From the NCBI GenBank assembly GCA_028751875.1, contig CM054153.1:28076331-28140330 (forward strand): a DNA stretch of 64,000 bases, given 5' to 3'. The notes below the pieces were generated by a model, which saw nothing but the letters and a program-made list of their open reading frames with translations, was not told the DNA's origin and searched no databases. The position numbers and the translations under genes were made by a program. This DNA is from Rapana venosa. Its lineage: Eukaryota > Mollusca > Gastropoda > Neogastropoda > Muricidae. Below, piece by piece: positions 23,673-35,511 of the stretch; the stretch's first letter is position 1, and the number at the start of each line of letters is the position of its first letter.

Positions 23673-24384
23673 CATTAAGTTTTAGCGCTGACCCCCTTTT
23701 GGGTGTGCCCTTTCCACATGGAGGTTTTTAAAAAAAAATTTTCCTTAAAAAAAAAAGGACTTTTGGGGGAAGGGAGCGGGTACGAGATTTCTCGGGGGTG
23801 AAAAGGGACTTTGGTTTTATTTTCCTTTTCTTTTTTGGGAAGTGGATCGGGGTACTGATGTTACTTTTCTTTCGGGGTAATGGTAAGCACCATGTTAATT
23901 TTTTTTTCTTTTGAGGGGAAAAGGGGAAAAAAAACTCATGTGGGTACAGTTACTTTTCTTGAGGGTAATGGATAAGCCTATGTTTGTTTTTTTTCATTTG
24001 GTAGCCATTGTGGTATTGTTTTTTTCTTTTTAATAAAAAGAAGAAGGTTTTTTTTGTTTTCTTTTAATTTCCCCTTTTTGCTGCTTCGTTTAAAATTTGC
24101 ACCTAAACTGAGAAAGAAAGGGGGGGACAGAAAAGGTTTTAATTTACCTTCGAGCCGAATTTAAAGACATTAACCCTTTTGGACCTACACAAAAAAGAGA
24201 CAGGAAAGGCGAGTTAGCCTTCCTTCTTAGCTTTTGGGGGCGCCTCACGTCATCGCCCCTGGTGTGGGAGAAAGGGCGGCCCAACTATTAGAAACTTTGT
24301 TTAGATTTAAAACAAGGGGAAAAGGGGTCAGGAGGGGGGGGGTTTTTTGGGGGGGAGAAAGTTTTTTAAGGGGGAAAAAAAGAG

Positions 24385-24407
24385 TGGGGGGGGGGGGGGG
24401 GAAAAAT

Positions 24408-24444
<37 letters not shown>

Positions 24445-24765
24445 AGGGGGGGGGGGAAAAAGGGGGGGTAAGGGAGAGAGGGGGGGGGGATAGAGGGAGA
24501 AGAGGGAAAGGGAGGGTGAGAGGGGGGGGGGAGAGGGAGGGAGGGGGGAAGAGAGGGGGAGAAAAGGGGGAAGGGGGGGAAGCGGGGGAAAGAAAAGGGA
24601 GGAGAGGGGAGAGAGGGGGGAGAAAAGGAGAGAGGAGAGGAGGGGGGAGAGAGGGGAAGGAAGGGAGAGAGAAAGACAGGGAGATAGAGGGAAGTGAGAG
24701 AGAGAGGAGGGGGGGGGGGGAGAGAAAGAGCAAGAGAGGAGACACAAAGAGAGTGAGACAGAGAG
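24385..24765. repeat. Poly-G and G/A-rich tract
   Basis: Long G runs (24387-24455) pass into GGGA/GA-rich sequence up to a SINE fragment. Gly-rich and Pro-rich frames here are not coding. Confidence 0.9.
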
Positions 24766-24767
24766 TT

Positions 24768-24862
24768 TATTTTATTTTATTCGTTTATATCGCGGATAAT
24801 GGAATAAGCACTCATGTGCTTTTTTATTTTTATTTTTTTACATCCAGTCCCTGTATGTATGC
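24768..24862 (-). mobile_element. SINE family A, 3' fragment
   Basis: The reverse-oriented tail TTTTATTCGTTTATATCG, GGATAATGGAATAAGCACTC and ACATCCAGTCCCTGTATG is present; core and head are absent. Confidence 0.85.
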
Positions 24863-25240
24863 AGAGTAAGATAGACAGAGACAGACAGACAGACAGAGGT
24901 GAAAAAAACTGGAATATATAAATAACCCCGTAAAACACGCCGGAGACTTCCAGCAGCTCCGCTCCAAAGTAAAATGCGAGAAAAGTCAATAATTATTTGT
25001 ACTCCGCCCCGAATCGTGACAACTTGCCAGTCACAAACAGCCACCAAACACCGGCCATTCTGTAGCAGACAACAGTGGGTTAAAACAGTGTGTAGTAAGT
25101 GGCACTACCATTATGCACGCACAGTCCTCTTTTTTTAAAATTGTTTAATGTTTCCTGGTGAAATCAGCTTGCCAATGACTAAATTCAACATTGTATATTA
25201 AACCGCCAAGCTCACAGGTAGCAATGTTTAAGTACTTCTT

Positions 25241-25274
<34 letters not shown>

Positions 25275-25277
25275 GTT

Positions 25278-25414
25278 GTAAGCTCCGAGGATCACCAATG
25301 GTGTGAGTTTGTGTATGCGACCGGTTTTGGTGGGTTGTTTTTTTTTACCCACCATTAAGGTAGGTGCATTCCGACTTCGGGGAGAGTGTCTAAAACACGA
25401 CATCTGTGTGTGTG

Positions 25415-25473
<59 letters not shown>

Positions 25474-25725
25474 TGTGTGTGTGTGCGTGTGTGTGTGTGC
25501 GTGTGTTCGTGCAGGTTTGGTTTCCTTTTCCTTTTGATTTTGTCACCCGTTCCTACTGCCACGAAATAGCCTACTCCTACGGAACGGGTTTTTAAAGCAT
25601 GTGTGCGAGATGTTCTGCGTGCGTTCGCAAACGGAGCCTCGGTTTATAAGTCTCATCCGAAAGACTTTTGGGGGAGGCGGAGTCTGTATTGATGTTAACT
25701 CCAGGGTAGTTTAGGTGCTAAAAAT
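25278..25725 (-). mobile_element. SINE family B with internal (GT)n expansion
   Basis: Reading left to right in reverse orientation: a tail (GCTCCGAGGATCACCAATGG, CATTCCGACTTCGGGG), ACACGACATCTGTG expanded into (GT)n at 25403-25510, then core (CCGTTCCTACTGCC, ATAGCCTACTCCTACGG, GAGATGTTCTGCGTGCGTTC) and a head-proximal part (CTCATCCGAAAGAC). Other copies read CTGTGTGCATGCG where the microsatellite lies. The left end of the duplicated 5-kb segment falls at its head. Confidence 0.8.
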
Positions 25726-26917
25726 TATTCGAGTCATGCGTTTTTTGTTTGTTTCATTCCTTTCTTGTTCTTCTTGTTCTTGTTCTTGTTCTTTTCTGAA
25801 AAACCTGTTTGGATGTGGTTTTGTACTTAGACACAGTTTAAAATACTTGAGCATAACTTTGCCGAGTAGTTTCAATTCTAATAATCATGATCCTGTGCAA
25901 TAGGCAGGAAGGTCCTAGAAACCAGAAGAAGTACTTTGGATGAGAAGATAAATCAGGTTACCATACCCATCGTGCAGTTAGCGCTCGTAAAACAACACAT
26001 GGCAACAAGAGAGAGAGATTCCGGGCAAAATGTAGAAAAATCCATTTTCATATCTATAGACAATCCCATCCCCACCCAACCCCTCCAATAAAAAAGAAAA
26101 AAGAAAATCAAACCAAAACAAAACAACAAACAAACAAAAAGTACAGATGACAGAAAGTGGCACAGTACCATGGCACTACCATCTTCCTGGAGGCTGCATC
26201 CGCAATTTCAAATTGAGAAATTCGTTATTAGCGACAATACTTATCAAATAACAAACAAAGCAACAAAATATATGACACATTATCCAACACAACACAACAC
26301 CATACACTATAATGTCATCAAAGTGGACAATGCAGCCTAATTCAAAACAATCGTGAAGTTCTGTCCATCACAAAATATTAACGGATTTCATAAGCCATAC
26401 AATCGAGCTCCTAAGTATACTGGGTTTTTAAAAAAAAGGGTGGGGGGTTAAGTATTTATATCAAGTGTGATATATATTCATTATCTTATATGCGTGGACC
26501 GAGAGCAGAAGAAAAAAACACCTGGGAAGAATGCAGGCCATAGTAAATCAAACCCTGACAAGCCACTCTTCTTTCCTGGCTTATCAACCAAACTTCCAAG
26601 AGTTACCCCCCTTTTGTATGCGTCGTCATAACACCCCGGCAAGGGAGGTAACGCTCTGAGCACTTAAGTCAGGGTTGCCTCCCTTCTCAAACAGGGCCAC
26701 TGCCACATACGTGACACAAATTCTGTCTCCCTGGTATTGCAACCCTGCATGAGATATGTCTGGGGACTAGCCAAGAAGGCAGGGGACCCTCTATGGCCCA
26801 GGAATAGTTGTCCCTTGGTAAACAGTATTTATCTTATTGCCTTGGGGACTGGTGGACAGATTGTGTTAGGAACCCCCCAGAGAGAGGGCCCTTGCAGGGT
26901 GGTAGGCAGAGATTTGA

Positions 26918-27222
26918 GGGGACGGGATAGCTCAGTGGTCAGAGCACACGCTTTCCCCCCAAGCAGCATTGGGCGTGGTTACCAAGTGGATGGGTGACCG
27001 TTTGCAGGCCTAGTCTTCAAGTGCAGTCCTCCTCCCCCAGTTCACCCAGCTGTAAATGGGTACCTGCACCTCTTGAGGGTCAGGGAAGGTATGGAAGCAA
27101 GCGAGGGAGAGGAGGAGATGGGCGCCGCCCTCAGTATGCTGGCCCCTGGAGAAGCTGAGGTCTCTGATGCCTCGTTCCCCTGCGACCTCATAATTATGTT
27201 ATGGGACACCTTTACCTTTTTT
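26918..27222 (+). mobile_element. SINE-like element with tRNA-like and 5S-like promoter parts
   Basis: It begins GGGACGGGATAGCTCAGTGG followed by TCAGAGCA, a typical tRNA A-box region. Where a B-box is expected it has TGGATGGGTGACCG, identical to the conserved internal-promoter region of animal 5S rRNA. The body continues with GTCTTCAAGTGCAGTCC, ACCCAGCTGTAAATGGGTAC and GGTCTCTGATGCCTCG, and ends near TTATGGGACACCTTTACC. The degraded counterpart is at 32727-33008. Confidence 0.6.
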
Positions 27223-27564
27223 AGTCAGAGAATACTGTAGGGGTTAAATCCCAGTAGGCCAAGAATACTATTCTTGTTTAAGTTCGACTATCTCTGGCTC
27301 TCTGTTACTTCCTGTTGTTTTTTTCTTTCCCCCTTTTTTTCCCTTTCCTTTATTATTTATTTTTGTGCGACATGGGTAGGAAAAAAAAGCAGGCAAATTA
27401 AAGTTGAAGTGGAAATCATTATTTGAAGACTTCCTGCCAACCAACCCCAGGTTTTCAAGCATTTGACGAAATGAGAGCCAATGATTCATTCAGTCGATCT
27501 ACTACCGCTGCCGTTGTCTCCATCGCCGCTGTCAGTAGGAGCTCCACGCAATGCCACCAAGTTC

Positions 27565-27620
27565 ATCATCGTCATCATCATCATCATCATCATCATCATC
27601 TCTCTCTCTCTCTCTCCTCT

Positions 27621-27668
<48 letters not shown>
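27565..27668. repeat. (CAT)n then (CT)n
   Basis: CATCGTCATCAT triplets pass into a (CT)n array. The equivalent in copy 2 (33335-33510) is disrupted. Confidence 0.9.
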
Positions 27669-27670
<2 letters not shown>

Positions 27671-27954
27671 AGTTGAATTCTACATCTCCTGTAGCCCTCC
27701 TCCAGCCATGACCTCAGTTTATGTTTGCAATGTAGGATGTCAATGGTTTGCCTCTTTTCTTTCAGCCTCAGCCTTTGCCCATGAGAACTGTTGTCATTTA
27801 AAATTTATCTATGTCTTTCCGTTTTCAGGTGAAACGGGGCAAGATAGCTGAACTGAAAACTGAAAAGAACTGAATACGTTTAAACCGAATACGTTTAGAT
27901 GATTATCTAGTCTTAATAATTTACGTTCGACTGCTCCAAAATGTGTTCTCTGGT

Positions 27955-28440
27955 CACGTTCTTCTTATTTTTTTGTATGCATATGAAACGTGGACCGTAA
28001 CAGCAGACATTTGAAAGAAGGATACGGGCAAAGCAGATGAGATGCTTTCGCAAGCTTCTTGGTATCTCATGCAGAGATCATATTATAACTAAGGAGGAAG
28101 TGAAAACCAGATTTGAATACGTCCATAACGCTGTATGAAGAGATCCTGGATTCAGTGAAAAACACCCCGCAAACAAGTGGTACGCGCACGTCACACGAAC
28201 ATCTGGACTGGCCAAGACTGTCCTACAGGGACCAGTACAAGGAGGAAGACGAAGAGGCAGACAGAGAAAACGATGGGAAGTCAACATCAGTGAGTTGACC
28301 GGCCTTGCGTGGAATGACATACAACAGAAAGCTGAGAACCGTGAGGAATGGAGGAAGCTGGTTACAACATCTTCAGTTGTGTCCCAACGGTCTACTACAC
28401 TACGGGATAGGTGAAGGTGAAGAATGGACTTGAGATAGCA
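27955..28440 (+). mobile_element. Non-LTR retrotransposon C-terminus, copy L6a
   Basis: Broken frames encode the familiar LINE C-terminal sequence: ETWTVTADI, RRIRAKQMRCFRKLLGIS, TSGLAKTVLQ, RRRGRQRKRW, LAWNDIQQKAENREEWRKLV and a terminal STTLRDR-stop. At least one frameshift (extra T after GCAGACAT) and internal stops make it inactive. The element ends in a duplicated GGTGAA unit, after which a CAG/CAA array begins. It is equivalent to 33790-34226, 39243-39485 and 50826-50905. Confidence 0.8.
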
Positions 28441-28454
28441 TGAAGTAAGCAGAA

Positions 28455-28718
28455 AAAGTAGTTACAACAGCAGCAACAAAAGCAGCAGCAGCAGCAACAA
28501 CAGAAGCAGCAGCAGCAACAACAACAACAAAAGTACCACCACCAACAATAGCAGCAGCAGCAACAACAAAAATAGAAGGAAGAAGCAGCAAAAACAATAA
28601 CAGAAGCACCCCACCACAACCAACAGCAACAACAACAACAAACCACCACCACCACCACCAACACCACCGCCGCCGCCCCGCCCCCACCACCACCACCACC
28701 CCCCACCACCACTTACAA
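28455..28718. repeat. (CAG/CAA/ACC)n array, copy 1
   Basis: CAGCAA and ACC triplets follow the LINE 3' end. The copy-2 array is about twice as long (34255-34805). Confidence 0.92.
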
Positions 28719-29302
28719 ACAACATTAAAGAATTTGAGTGATAGGACAGAAAGACAACTCTAGCCAGCAACGAAGCAAGCGACACAAAGAAGCAAACTAC
28801 AACGATACAGAAAAAAATGAATGTCCTCAGGTGGACTGCCCCGTCCATCCATCCCACCATTAACTTTATCTAACCCCCACATAACGAGCCAGCCCTCTGC
28901 TGCATCTCTCCGGGGCATTTGCACTGACTCACCTTTCGGAATCAAAGAACAACACACAGAGACACTGTTGTTACTGAGGTCACGTTTAAGTTGCCTGTGG
29001 GGGGTGTCCGATTTAGGCACTGCGAATTAGACGCCAACCGAGAGGGCAATACACGGAAGAGATTTTAGGAAAAGTGGATATAAAATAAATGAAGGCCGCT
29101 TACCTTAAAGACCCTATAGATTATGATACTTCACAGGTACCCAAACACGAAATAAAAGGAATACAAAATAAATACTCATAGAAGCAGTGCTTTTTTTTTG
29201 GTACTCATTGCACGTACTGGTGCTCCGTTGTTTCTGGACCTAGTAAATTTTGTTTAAACAAAATTAAAGGCGCTTCACACAAACTCCCTGACAAGACACA
29301 AA

Positions 29303-29729
29303 TCAGGACGGTTAAGACGTTCTACTACTACTACTACTTACCTAACAGGTAAACCGAGAGGTTCTGGGTTCGATTCCCAGCACTAGCCCTTCCTTTCAAG
29401 TTTGACGAGAAAATCGAACTGAATGTCAAAGTCCTTCGGGTGAGACTATAAAGAGAGGCCGTGTGTGCAAATTACACGTAGAACATCTTGCTCACACGTT
29501 GAAAAACCCGGTCCGCCTTTCGGAAAAGTAGGCCATTTCGTGTAGGTAGGAGCGGACGATAAAACTTTTTGAAAAAAACACATGCATACAGGTGTCATGC
29601 TTAAAAACCATACCCGAAGTCGGAATGCGGCTACCTAACTGGTGAGGCAAAAAAAGAAAAAGAAACGGTCGCATATGCAAACATCTAGCCATTTGGTGAA
29701 CCTCGGAGCTCTAGCCGCGGAACAAAAAA
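29303..29729 (+). mobile_element. SINE family B, full length, copy-1 allele
   Basis: Head CAGGACGGTTAAGACGTTC is followed by a short (TAC)n insert, CCTAACAGGTAAACCG, the B-box GGTTCTGGGTTCGATTCCC, CAAGTTTGACGAGAAAATCG, the core (ACGTAGAACATCTTGCTC), CCCGAAGTCGGAATGCGGC and a tail ending CCTCGGAGCTCTAGCCGCGG. The (TAC)n lies where other copies read TTCACCTGCC. Confidence 0.88.
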
Positions 29730-29812
29730 AACAAACATATCTCTCTTTTCTCTCTCTCTCCTCTCTCTCTCTCTCTCTTTTTCTCTCTCTCTCTCTTCTC
29801 TCTCTCCTCTCT

Positions 29813-30127
29813 CAGAACATTGCGCTCGCAATCTGACGACCGGTTCGATTCCGTTTAAAGGGGGTGTTTACCCTGGATTAACATAGTGCCGACACCACTC
29901 TCCCCAAAAGTCCTTCGGATGAAATATAAACCCAGGTCCGTGTGCGAACGCACGCAGAACATCTTGCGCCACACGTTAAATCCCATTCGCTTTTCGTAAA
30001 AGTAGGCCATTGTTAGACGGTGGGAACAGATGAACAAATTTACAAAACCATACACACAGGGACTGGATGTAAAAACAACAACACATAGTGCTTTTCCATT
30101 TCCTCGATTAAAAGATTAAAACAAAAC
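29813..30127 (+). mobile_element. SINE family A, present only in copy 1
   Basis: A head fragment (GAACATTGCGCTCGCAATC, CGGTTCGATTCCG), AGTGCCGACACCACTC, the core GTGTGCGAACGCACGC and a tail TTTCCTCGATTAAAAG are present. The corresponding place in copy 2 (35912-36110) has (CA)n and no SINE, so this is a presence/absence difference. Confidence 0.8.
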
Positions 30128-30767
30128 ACACCACCCACTCAGACAACAGACAGACAGCAGACAAGACAGACGACACACACACACACACTCACCACCACCA
30201 ACCCCCTCAACCCACCACCACCACCACCACCCACCCAAAACAAACACCACTTATAACCAATTTAAGAACAAAAAAAGCACAAGTCATATTAAAAAACCCC
30301 AACAACTAAACATAAAATCTACAATGACATTTCACTCAACATTTTAGTTAAGCAAGAAAGTTTACTGTACGACATTAAAAAAGAAAAAGAAAAAAAAAGA
30401 GGATACTAACCTAGTCTTAAAACTGTGTGAAGTTTAAACTTTGTATTTTTTTTTTTTGTCAGGCAAGAAACAGTGCGCTCTACAAACAACATTTTTAAAA
30501 AACGGATACTAACTTCATCTTATCAAAAGAAGGGCAAAAGCTTGAGCTGTCATAAACTGTCCTTAATGACTTGAAACGGCGCTCACAACAAAGGCTAGTG
30601 TAGTGCTTTTGTACAGGGAAAAGTCGTATGTAGAGGAGGGTTGCGTTTAAAAACAAGTTTAAACACAGTCTAGGTGGGTTTTTCTATTTATTTTTAATTC
30701 TCTTCAAAGTCCTGAATAAAAGAAAGAAAAAACGGGTCCCCCCCCCCCCCCCTTTTTTTTGTTTTTT

Positions 30768-31267
30768 NNNNNNNNNNNNNNNNNNNNNNNNNNNNNNNNN
30801 NNNNNNNNNNNNNNNNNNNNNNNNNNNNNNNNNNNNNNNNNNNNNNNNNNNNNNNNNNNNNNNNNNNNNNNNNNNNNNNNNNNNNNNNNNNNNNNNNNNN
30901 NNNNNNNNNNNNNNNNNNNNNNNNNNNNNNNNNNNNNNNNNNNNNNNNNNNNNNNNNNNNNNNNNNNNNNNNNNNNNNNNNNNNNNNNNNNNNNNNNNNN
31001 NNNNNNNNNNNNNNNNNNNNNNNNNNNNNNNNNNNNNNNNNNNNNNNNNNNNNNNNNNNNNNNNNNNNNNNNNNNNNNNNNNNNNNNNNNNNNNNNNNNN
31101 NNNNNNNNNNNNNNNNNNNNNNNNNNNNNNNNNNNNNNNNNNNNNNNNNNNNNNNNNNNNNNNNNNNNNNNNNNNNNNNNNNNNNNNNNNNNNNNNNNNN
31201 NNNNNNNNNNNNNNNNNNNNNNNNNNNNNNNNNNNNNNNNNNNNNNNNNNNNNNNNNNNNNNNNNNN
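30768..31267. other. Assembly gap of exactly 500 N
   Basis: Five hundred N with a round length indicate a placeholder gap of unknown size. The right flank begins inside sequence already present 5.6 kb to the left. Confidence 0.98.
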
Positions 31268-31531
31268 AACCCCAGGGTAGTTTAGGTGCTAAAATTATTC
31301 GGTCTGCGTTTTTTGTTTGTTTCATTCCTTTCTTGTTCTTCTTTTTCTTGTTCTTCTTTTTTTCTAAAAAAAACCTGTTTGGGTGTGGTTTTGTACTTAG
31401 AACAGTTTAAAAACTGAGAAAACTTTGGAGTAGTTTCAATTAATATTGTGATCCTGTGAAATGGGCAAAAGGTCCTAGAAACCAGAAGAAGTACTTTGGT
31501 GAAAGGAAAATCTTTACCATCCCCATCGTGC

Positions 31532-31811
31532 GGGAGGCACCGTGGTCGAGTGGTTTAGGCGGTCAACTCGTGACCAGAGGTCGGGGGTTTCGATCCCCGC
31601 TGGGTCGGTGTGTGCCCTTGGGAAAGCATTTTCCCCTTTTTTCCTCCTCCACCAGGTGTAAAAAGGGGGTCCAGTCTGCGGGGGGAAGTATTGGCGACAG
31701 CTAGGTCCTGTCCAGGGGTGGTGAAAAACCATCAGTTGTTAAACCCGTACAGAAACCGGGATAAGCCCGGTCTATGGGCCTTCGGGCTCGAAAAAAAAAC
31801 TTTTTAAACCA
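31532..31811 (+). mobile_element. SINE family C (tRNA-derived), insertion private to copy 2
   Basis: tRNA-like head GGCACCGTGGTCGAGTGG with a B-box region TCGGGGGTTTCGATCCCCGC, then TGCCCTTGGGAAAGCA, CAGGTGTAAAAAGGGG, GCTAGGTCCTGTCCAGG, CATCAGTTGTTAAACCCG and GGGCCTTCGGGCTCG, followed by an A-rich tail. CGTGC flanks both ends (31527-31531 and 31812-31816) as a target-site duplication. The uninterrupted site is at 25971-25975 in copy 1. Confidence 0.88.
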
Positions 31812-32726
31812 CGTGCATTAGCGCTCGTAAAAACAATCGGCAAAAAGAGAGGAATTCCGGCAAAATGTAAAAAAATCCATTTTCTATCTATAGAAAATCC
31901 ACCCCCCACCCAACCCCTCCAATAAAAAAGAAAAAAAAAAAAATAAAAACAAAACAAAACAACAAACAAAAAAAAAGTACGATGACAAAAAGTGGCCAGT
32001 CCATGGCACTACCATCTTTCTGGAGGCCTGCATCCGAAATTTCAAATTGAAAATTTTCGTTATTAGCGCAAATTTATAAAATAACAAACAAAGAAAAAAA
32101 TTATGACCAAATTACCAACAAACACAACCCATACATAAAATTTCTCAAAGTGGACAAGCAGCCAATTCAAAAAAATCCTGAAGTTCTGTCCATCAAAAAA
32201 TAAAACGGTTTCAAAAGCCATACAATCGAGCTCCTAATTTAATGGGTTTTAAAAAAAGGGTGGGGGTAGAGTTTTTATATCAAGTGTGATATATTTCTTA
32301 TCTTATAGCGTGGCCCGAGGCAAAGAAAAAAAACCCGGGGAAGAATGCGGGCCCATAGTAAAAAAAACCCCTACAACCACTCCCTTTCCGGTTAAAAAAC
32401 CAAACTTCCAAAGAGTTACCCCCCTTTTGTATGCGTCGTATAACCCCCCCCGGGAAAGGGGAAGTAACGCTTGGCATTTAAAAGTCGGGGTTTGCCCCCC
32501 TTCTCAAACGGGCCCCGCCAAACGTGACACAAATTCTGTCTCCCTGGTTTTGCAACCCTGCATGAGATATGTCCCGGGCATAGAAAAAGGGGCGGGGACC
32601 TCTTTGGCCCAGGAATAGTTGTCCCTTGGTAAACAGTATTTATCTTATTGCCTTGGGATGGGGGACAATTTGTTAGGCCCCCCCCCAGAGAGGGGGCCCT
32701 TTGCAGGGTGGTAGGAGAGAATTGAG

Positions 32727-33008
32727 GGGACAGGATAGCCTGGTCAGAGCAACGCTTCCCCCAACACTTGGGGAGTGGGTTACCAAGTGTGGGTGACCTT
32801 TTGCACCTAGTCTTCAAGTGCAGTCCCCCCCCCCAGTTCCCCCAGCTGTAAATGGGTACTCACCTTTTTGGGTCGGGGAAAGGTAGGAAGAAAGGGGAAG
32901 GAGAGGAGGAGATGGGCGCCGCCTCAGTATGCTGGCTCCTGGAAAGTGAGGTCTTTGATGCCTCGCCCGCTACGACCTCATAGGTTATGGGAAAACTTTA
33001 CCTTTTTA
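32727..33008 (+). mobile_element. tRNA/5S-like SINE, degraded counterpart in copy 2
   Basis: Same order as 26918-27222, with GTCTTCAAGTGCAGTCC and CAGCTGTAAATGGGTAC intact, but the promoter region is shortened (GGTTACCAAGTGTGGGTGACC). It lies in the error-rich part of copy 2. Confidence 0.6.
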
Positions 33009-33789
33009 GCGAGAAAACTTGACTGTAGGGGGTTTAGTCACGGTAGACCAAGAAACTATTTTTGTTTGTTTTAAGTTCTCTGGGTCCTTTACTTTTGGTT
33101 TCTTTTTGCCTTTTTTTTTCCTTTTTTTTTTTGTTTTTTTTGTGCGACATGGGAGAAAAAAAAGCGGGCAAATTAAAAATTGAAGTGGAAAACATTTTTT
33201 GAAACTTCCCGCCGACCACCCCCGGGTTTTCAAGCATTTTACGAAATAAGCCAATATTCATTCAGTATTTTCTAAATCTGCTGCTGTTTTTCCCTCGCCG
33301 CTGTCGGAGGGCTCCCCGCAATGCTACCACATTTCATCATCACATCTCATCATCATATCTCATCATCATCATCATCTATCTCTTTCCTTTTTAAAACCCT
33401 CATCATTTAATCCTTTTCTCTCTCTCCCCTTCTCTCTTCTTTTCTTCTCTCTCTTCTCTTCTCTCTCTCCTCCTCTCTCCTCTCTTTCCCCCTCTCTCTC
33501 TCTCCTTTAGCTGAAATTTTACAATCTCCTGTTCCCCCTTCCAGACCCCTGACCCGTGAGTTAGCAAAGTAGGATGTCAAAGGGTTTTCCTCTTTTTTTT
33601 CAGCCCTCACCCTTCTTTGGAGAATGTCGTTATCGGGGTTTATCTATGTCTTTCCGTTTCAGGTGAAACGGGGCAAAATAGCTGAATTGAAAACTAAAAA
33701 TAAAATGAATCGTTTAAAACCCAATAGTTTTTTGAGATTTTAGTCTTAATAATTATTTTACGTTCGACGTCAAAATGTGTTCTTGGGAG

Positions 33790-34226
33790 TCATTATTTTT
33801 TTTTGTTGCATATGAAATGTTGCGTAACAGCAACTTTTAAAAACGATCGGGCAAAGCAGATGAATGCTTTTGAAAACTTCTTGGTATCTCATCAGAGAAT
33901 AATAACTAAGGAGGAAGGAAAACCCCCAATTTAAACTCCATCCTTAGAAAAGGGTCCGGATTCAGTGAAAAACACCCCGCAAACAAGCGCGCGAACATCT
34001 GGACTGGCCAAGACTGTCCTACAGGAAACAGTACAAGGAGCGAGACGAAGAGGCAGACAGAGAAAACGATGGGAAGACATCATCAGAGAGTGGACCGGCC
34101 TTGAGTGGAACGACATACAACAGAAAGCTGAGAACCTGAGGAATGGAGGAAGCTGGTTACATCATCTTCAGTTGTGTCCCACAGGTCTACTACACAACAG
34201 GATAGGTGAAGGTGAAGAATGAACTT
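33790..34226 (+). mobile_element. Non-LTR retrotransposon C-terminus, copy L6b
   Basis: The copy-2 counterpart of 27955-28440. TSGLAKTVLQ, RRRGRQRKRWEDIIREWTGL and NDIQQKAENL are in one frame from about 33998. The upstream part is disrupted. Confidence 0.8.
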
Positions 34227-34254
34227 GAGATAGCATGAAGTAAGCAAAAAAAAG

Positions 34255-34656
34255 CAGTAACAACAGCAGCAACAACTACAGCAGTAATAACAGCAACAAC
34301 ACAATCAGCAGCAGCAACAACAGAAGCAGCAGCAGCAGCAACAACAACAAAAGTACCACCACCAACAATAGCAGCAGCAACAACAACAACAGAAGAGGAA
34401 GCAGCAAAAACAATAGCAGAAGCACCCCCACCACAACCAACAGCAACAACAAAAAGTACCACCGCCAACCACCACCACCAATAACAACAGCAGCAGCAGC
34501 AGCAACAGAAGCAGCAGCAGCAGCAGCACACCACCACCCACCACCACACCACCACCAAAAACAACAACAGCAGCAGCATCAGTAGAAGCAGAAGCAGCAA
34601 CAACAGCTACAAAACCACCACCACCACCACCACACCACCACCAACAACAAAAACAA

Positions 34657-34704
<48 letters not shown>

Positions 34705-34805
34705 GCAGCCAGCAGCAGCAGCAGCAGCAAGCAGCAGCAGCAGCAGAAAAACAACAACAGCAGCAGCAGCAGCAGCACCACCACCACCAGCACCACCACC
34801 ACCAT
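34255..34805. repeat. (CAG/CAA/ACC)n array, copy 2
   Basis: About 550 bases of CAGCAA and CAC triplets, including a pure (CAG)n stretch near 34662-34703. Its length differs sharply from copy 1. Confidence 0.93.
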
Positions 34806-35412
34806 GAACAACAACAACATTAAAAGAACTTTCAGAGTGATAGGATAAAAAAAAACCAAAACAACTCTAGCCAGCAACGAAGCAAGCGACACAAAGAAGC
34901 AAACTACAACGATACAGAAAAAAATGAATGTCCTCAGGTGGACTGCCCCGTCCATCCATCCCACCATTAACTTTATCTAACCCACACACAACGAGCCAGC
35001 CCTCTGCTGCATCCCTCCGGGGCATTTGCACTGACTAACCTTTCGGAATCAAAGAAAGAACAACACACACAGACACTGTTGTTACTGAGGTCACGTTTAA
35101 GTTGCCTGTGGGGGGTGTCCGATTTAGGCACTGCGAATTAGACGCCAACCGAGAGGGCAATACACGGAAGAGATTTTAGGAAAAGTGGATATAAAATAAA
35201 TGAAGGCCGCTTACCTTAAAGACCCTATAGAAATAATACTTCATAGGTGCACAAATAAAAGGAATAAAAAATAAATACTCATAGACGCAGTGCTTTTTGG
35301 GGGTACTCATTTCACGTACTGGTGCTGCTACGTTGTTTCTGGAAGTAGTAAATTTTGTTTCAACAAAATAAAAGGCGCTTCACACAAACTTCCTAACAAG
35401 ACACAAATCAGG

Positions 35413-35453
35413 ACGGTTAAGACGTTCTACTACTTCTACTACTACTACTACTT

Positions 35454-35511
<58 letters not shown>

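Larger units (their letters stand above)
18280..24340. other. Low-quality, homopolymer-inflated A-rich segment
   Basis: Runs of four or more identical bases dominate (AAAA, TTTT, CCCC, GGGG), even inside sequence that can be aligned to SINEs elsewhere. The SINE-A copy at 20120-20340 and the SINE-B tail at 23490-23556 carry many homopolymer indels that other copies lack. Most of 20640-22600 is A- and C-rich with no readable feature. I read this as poorly polished consensus and trust no frame in it. Confidence 0.6.
25698..30718. repeat. 5-kb duplicated segment, copy 1
   Basis: The segment from TCCAGGGTAGTTTAGG to CTTCAAAGTCCTGAATA is repeated in the same order and orientation at 31268-36607, across a 500-N gap. 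Copy 1 lacks the SINE-C insert of copy 2 and carries a SINE-A insert (29813-30127) absent from copy 2. Its CAG/ACC and TAC microsatellites are shorter. Confidence 0.9.

Noticed and set aside
31610..31807. 65-codon frame ending in GLWAFGLEKK
   Set aside because: Sense translation of SINE family C.
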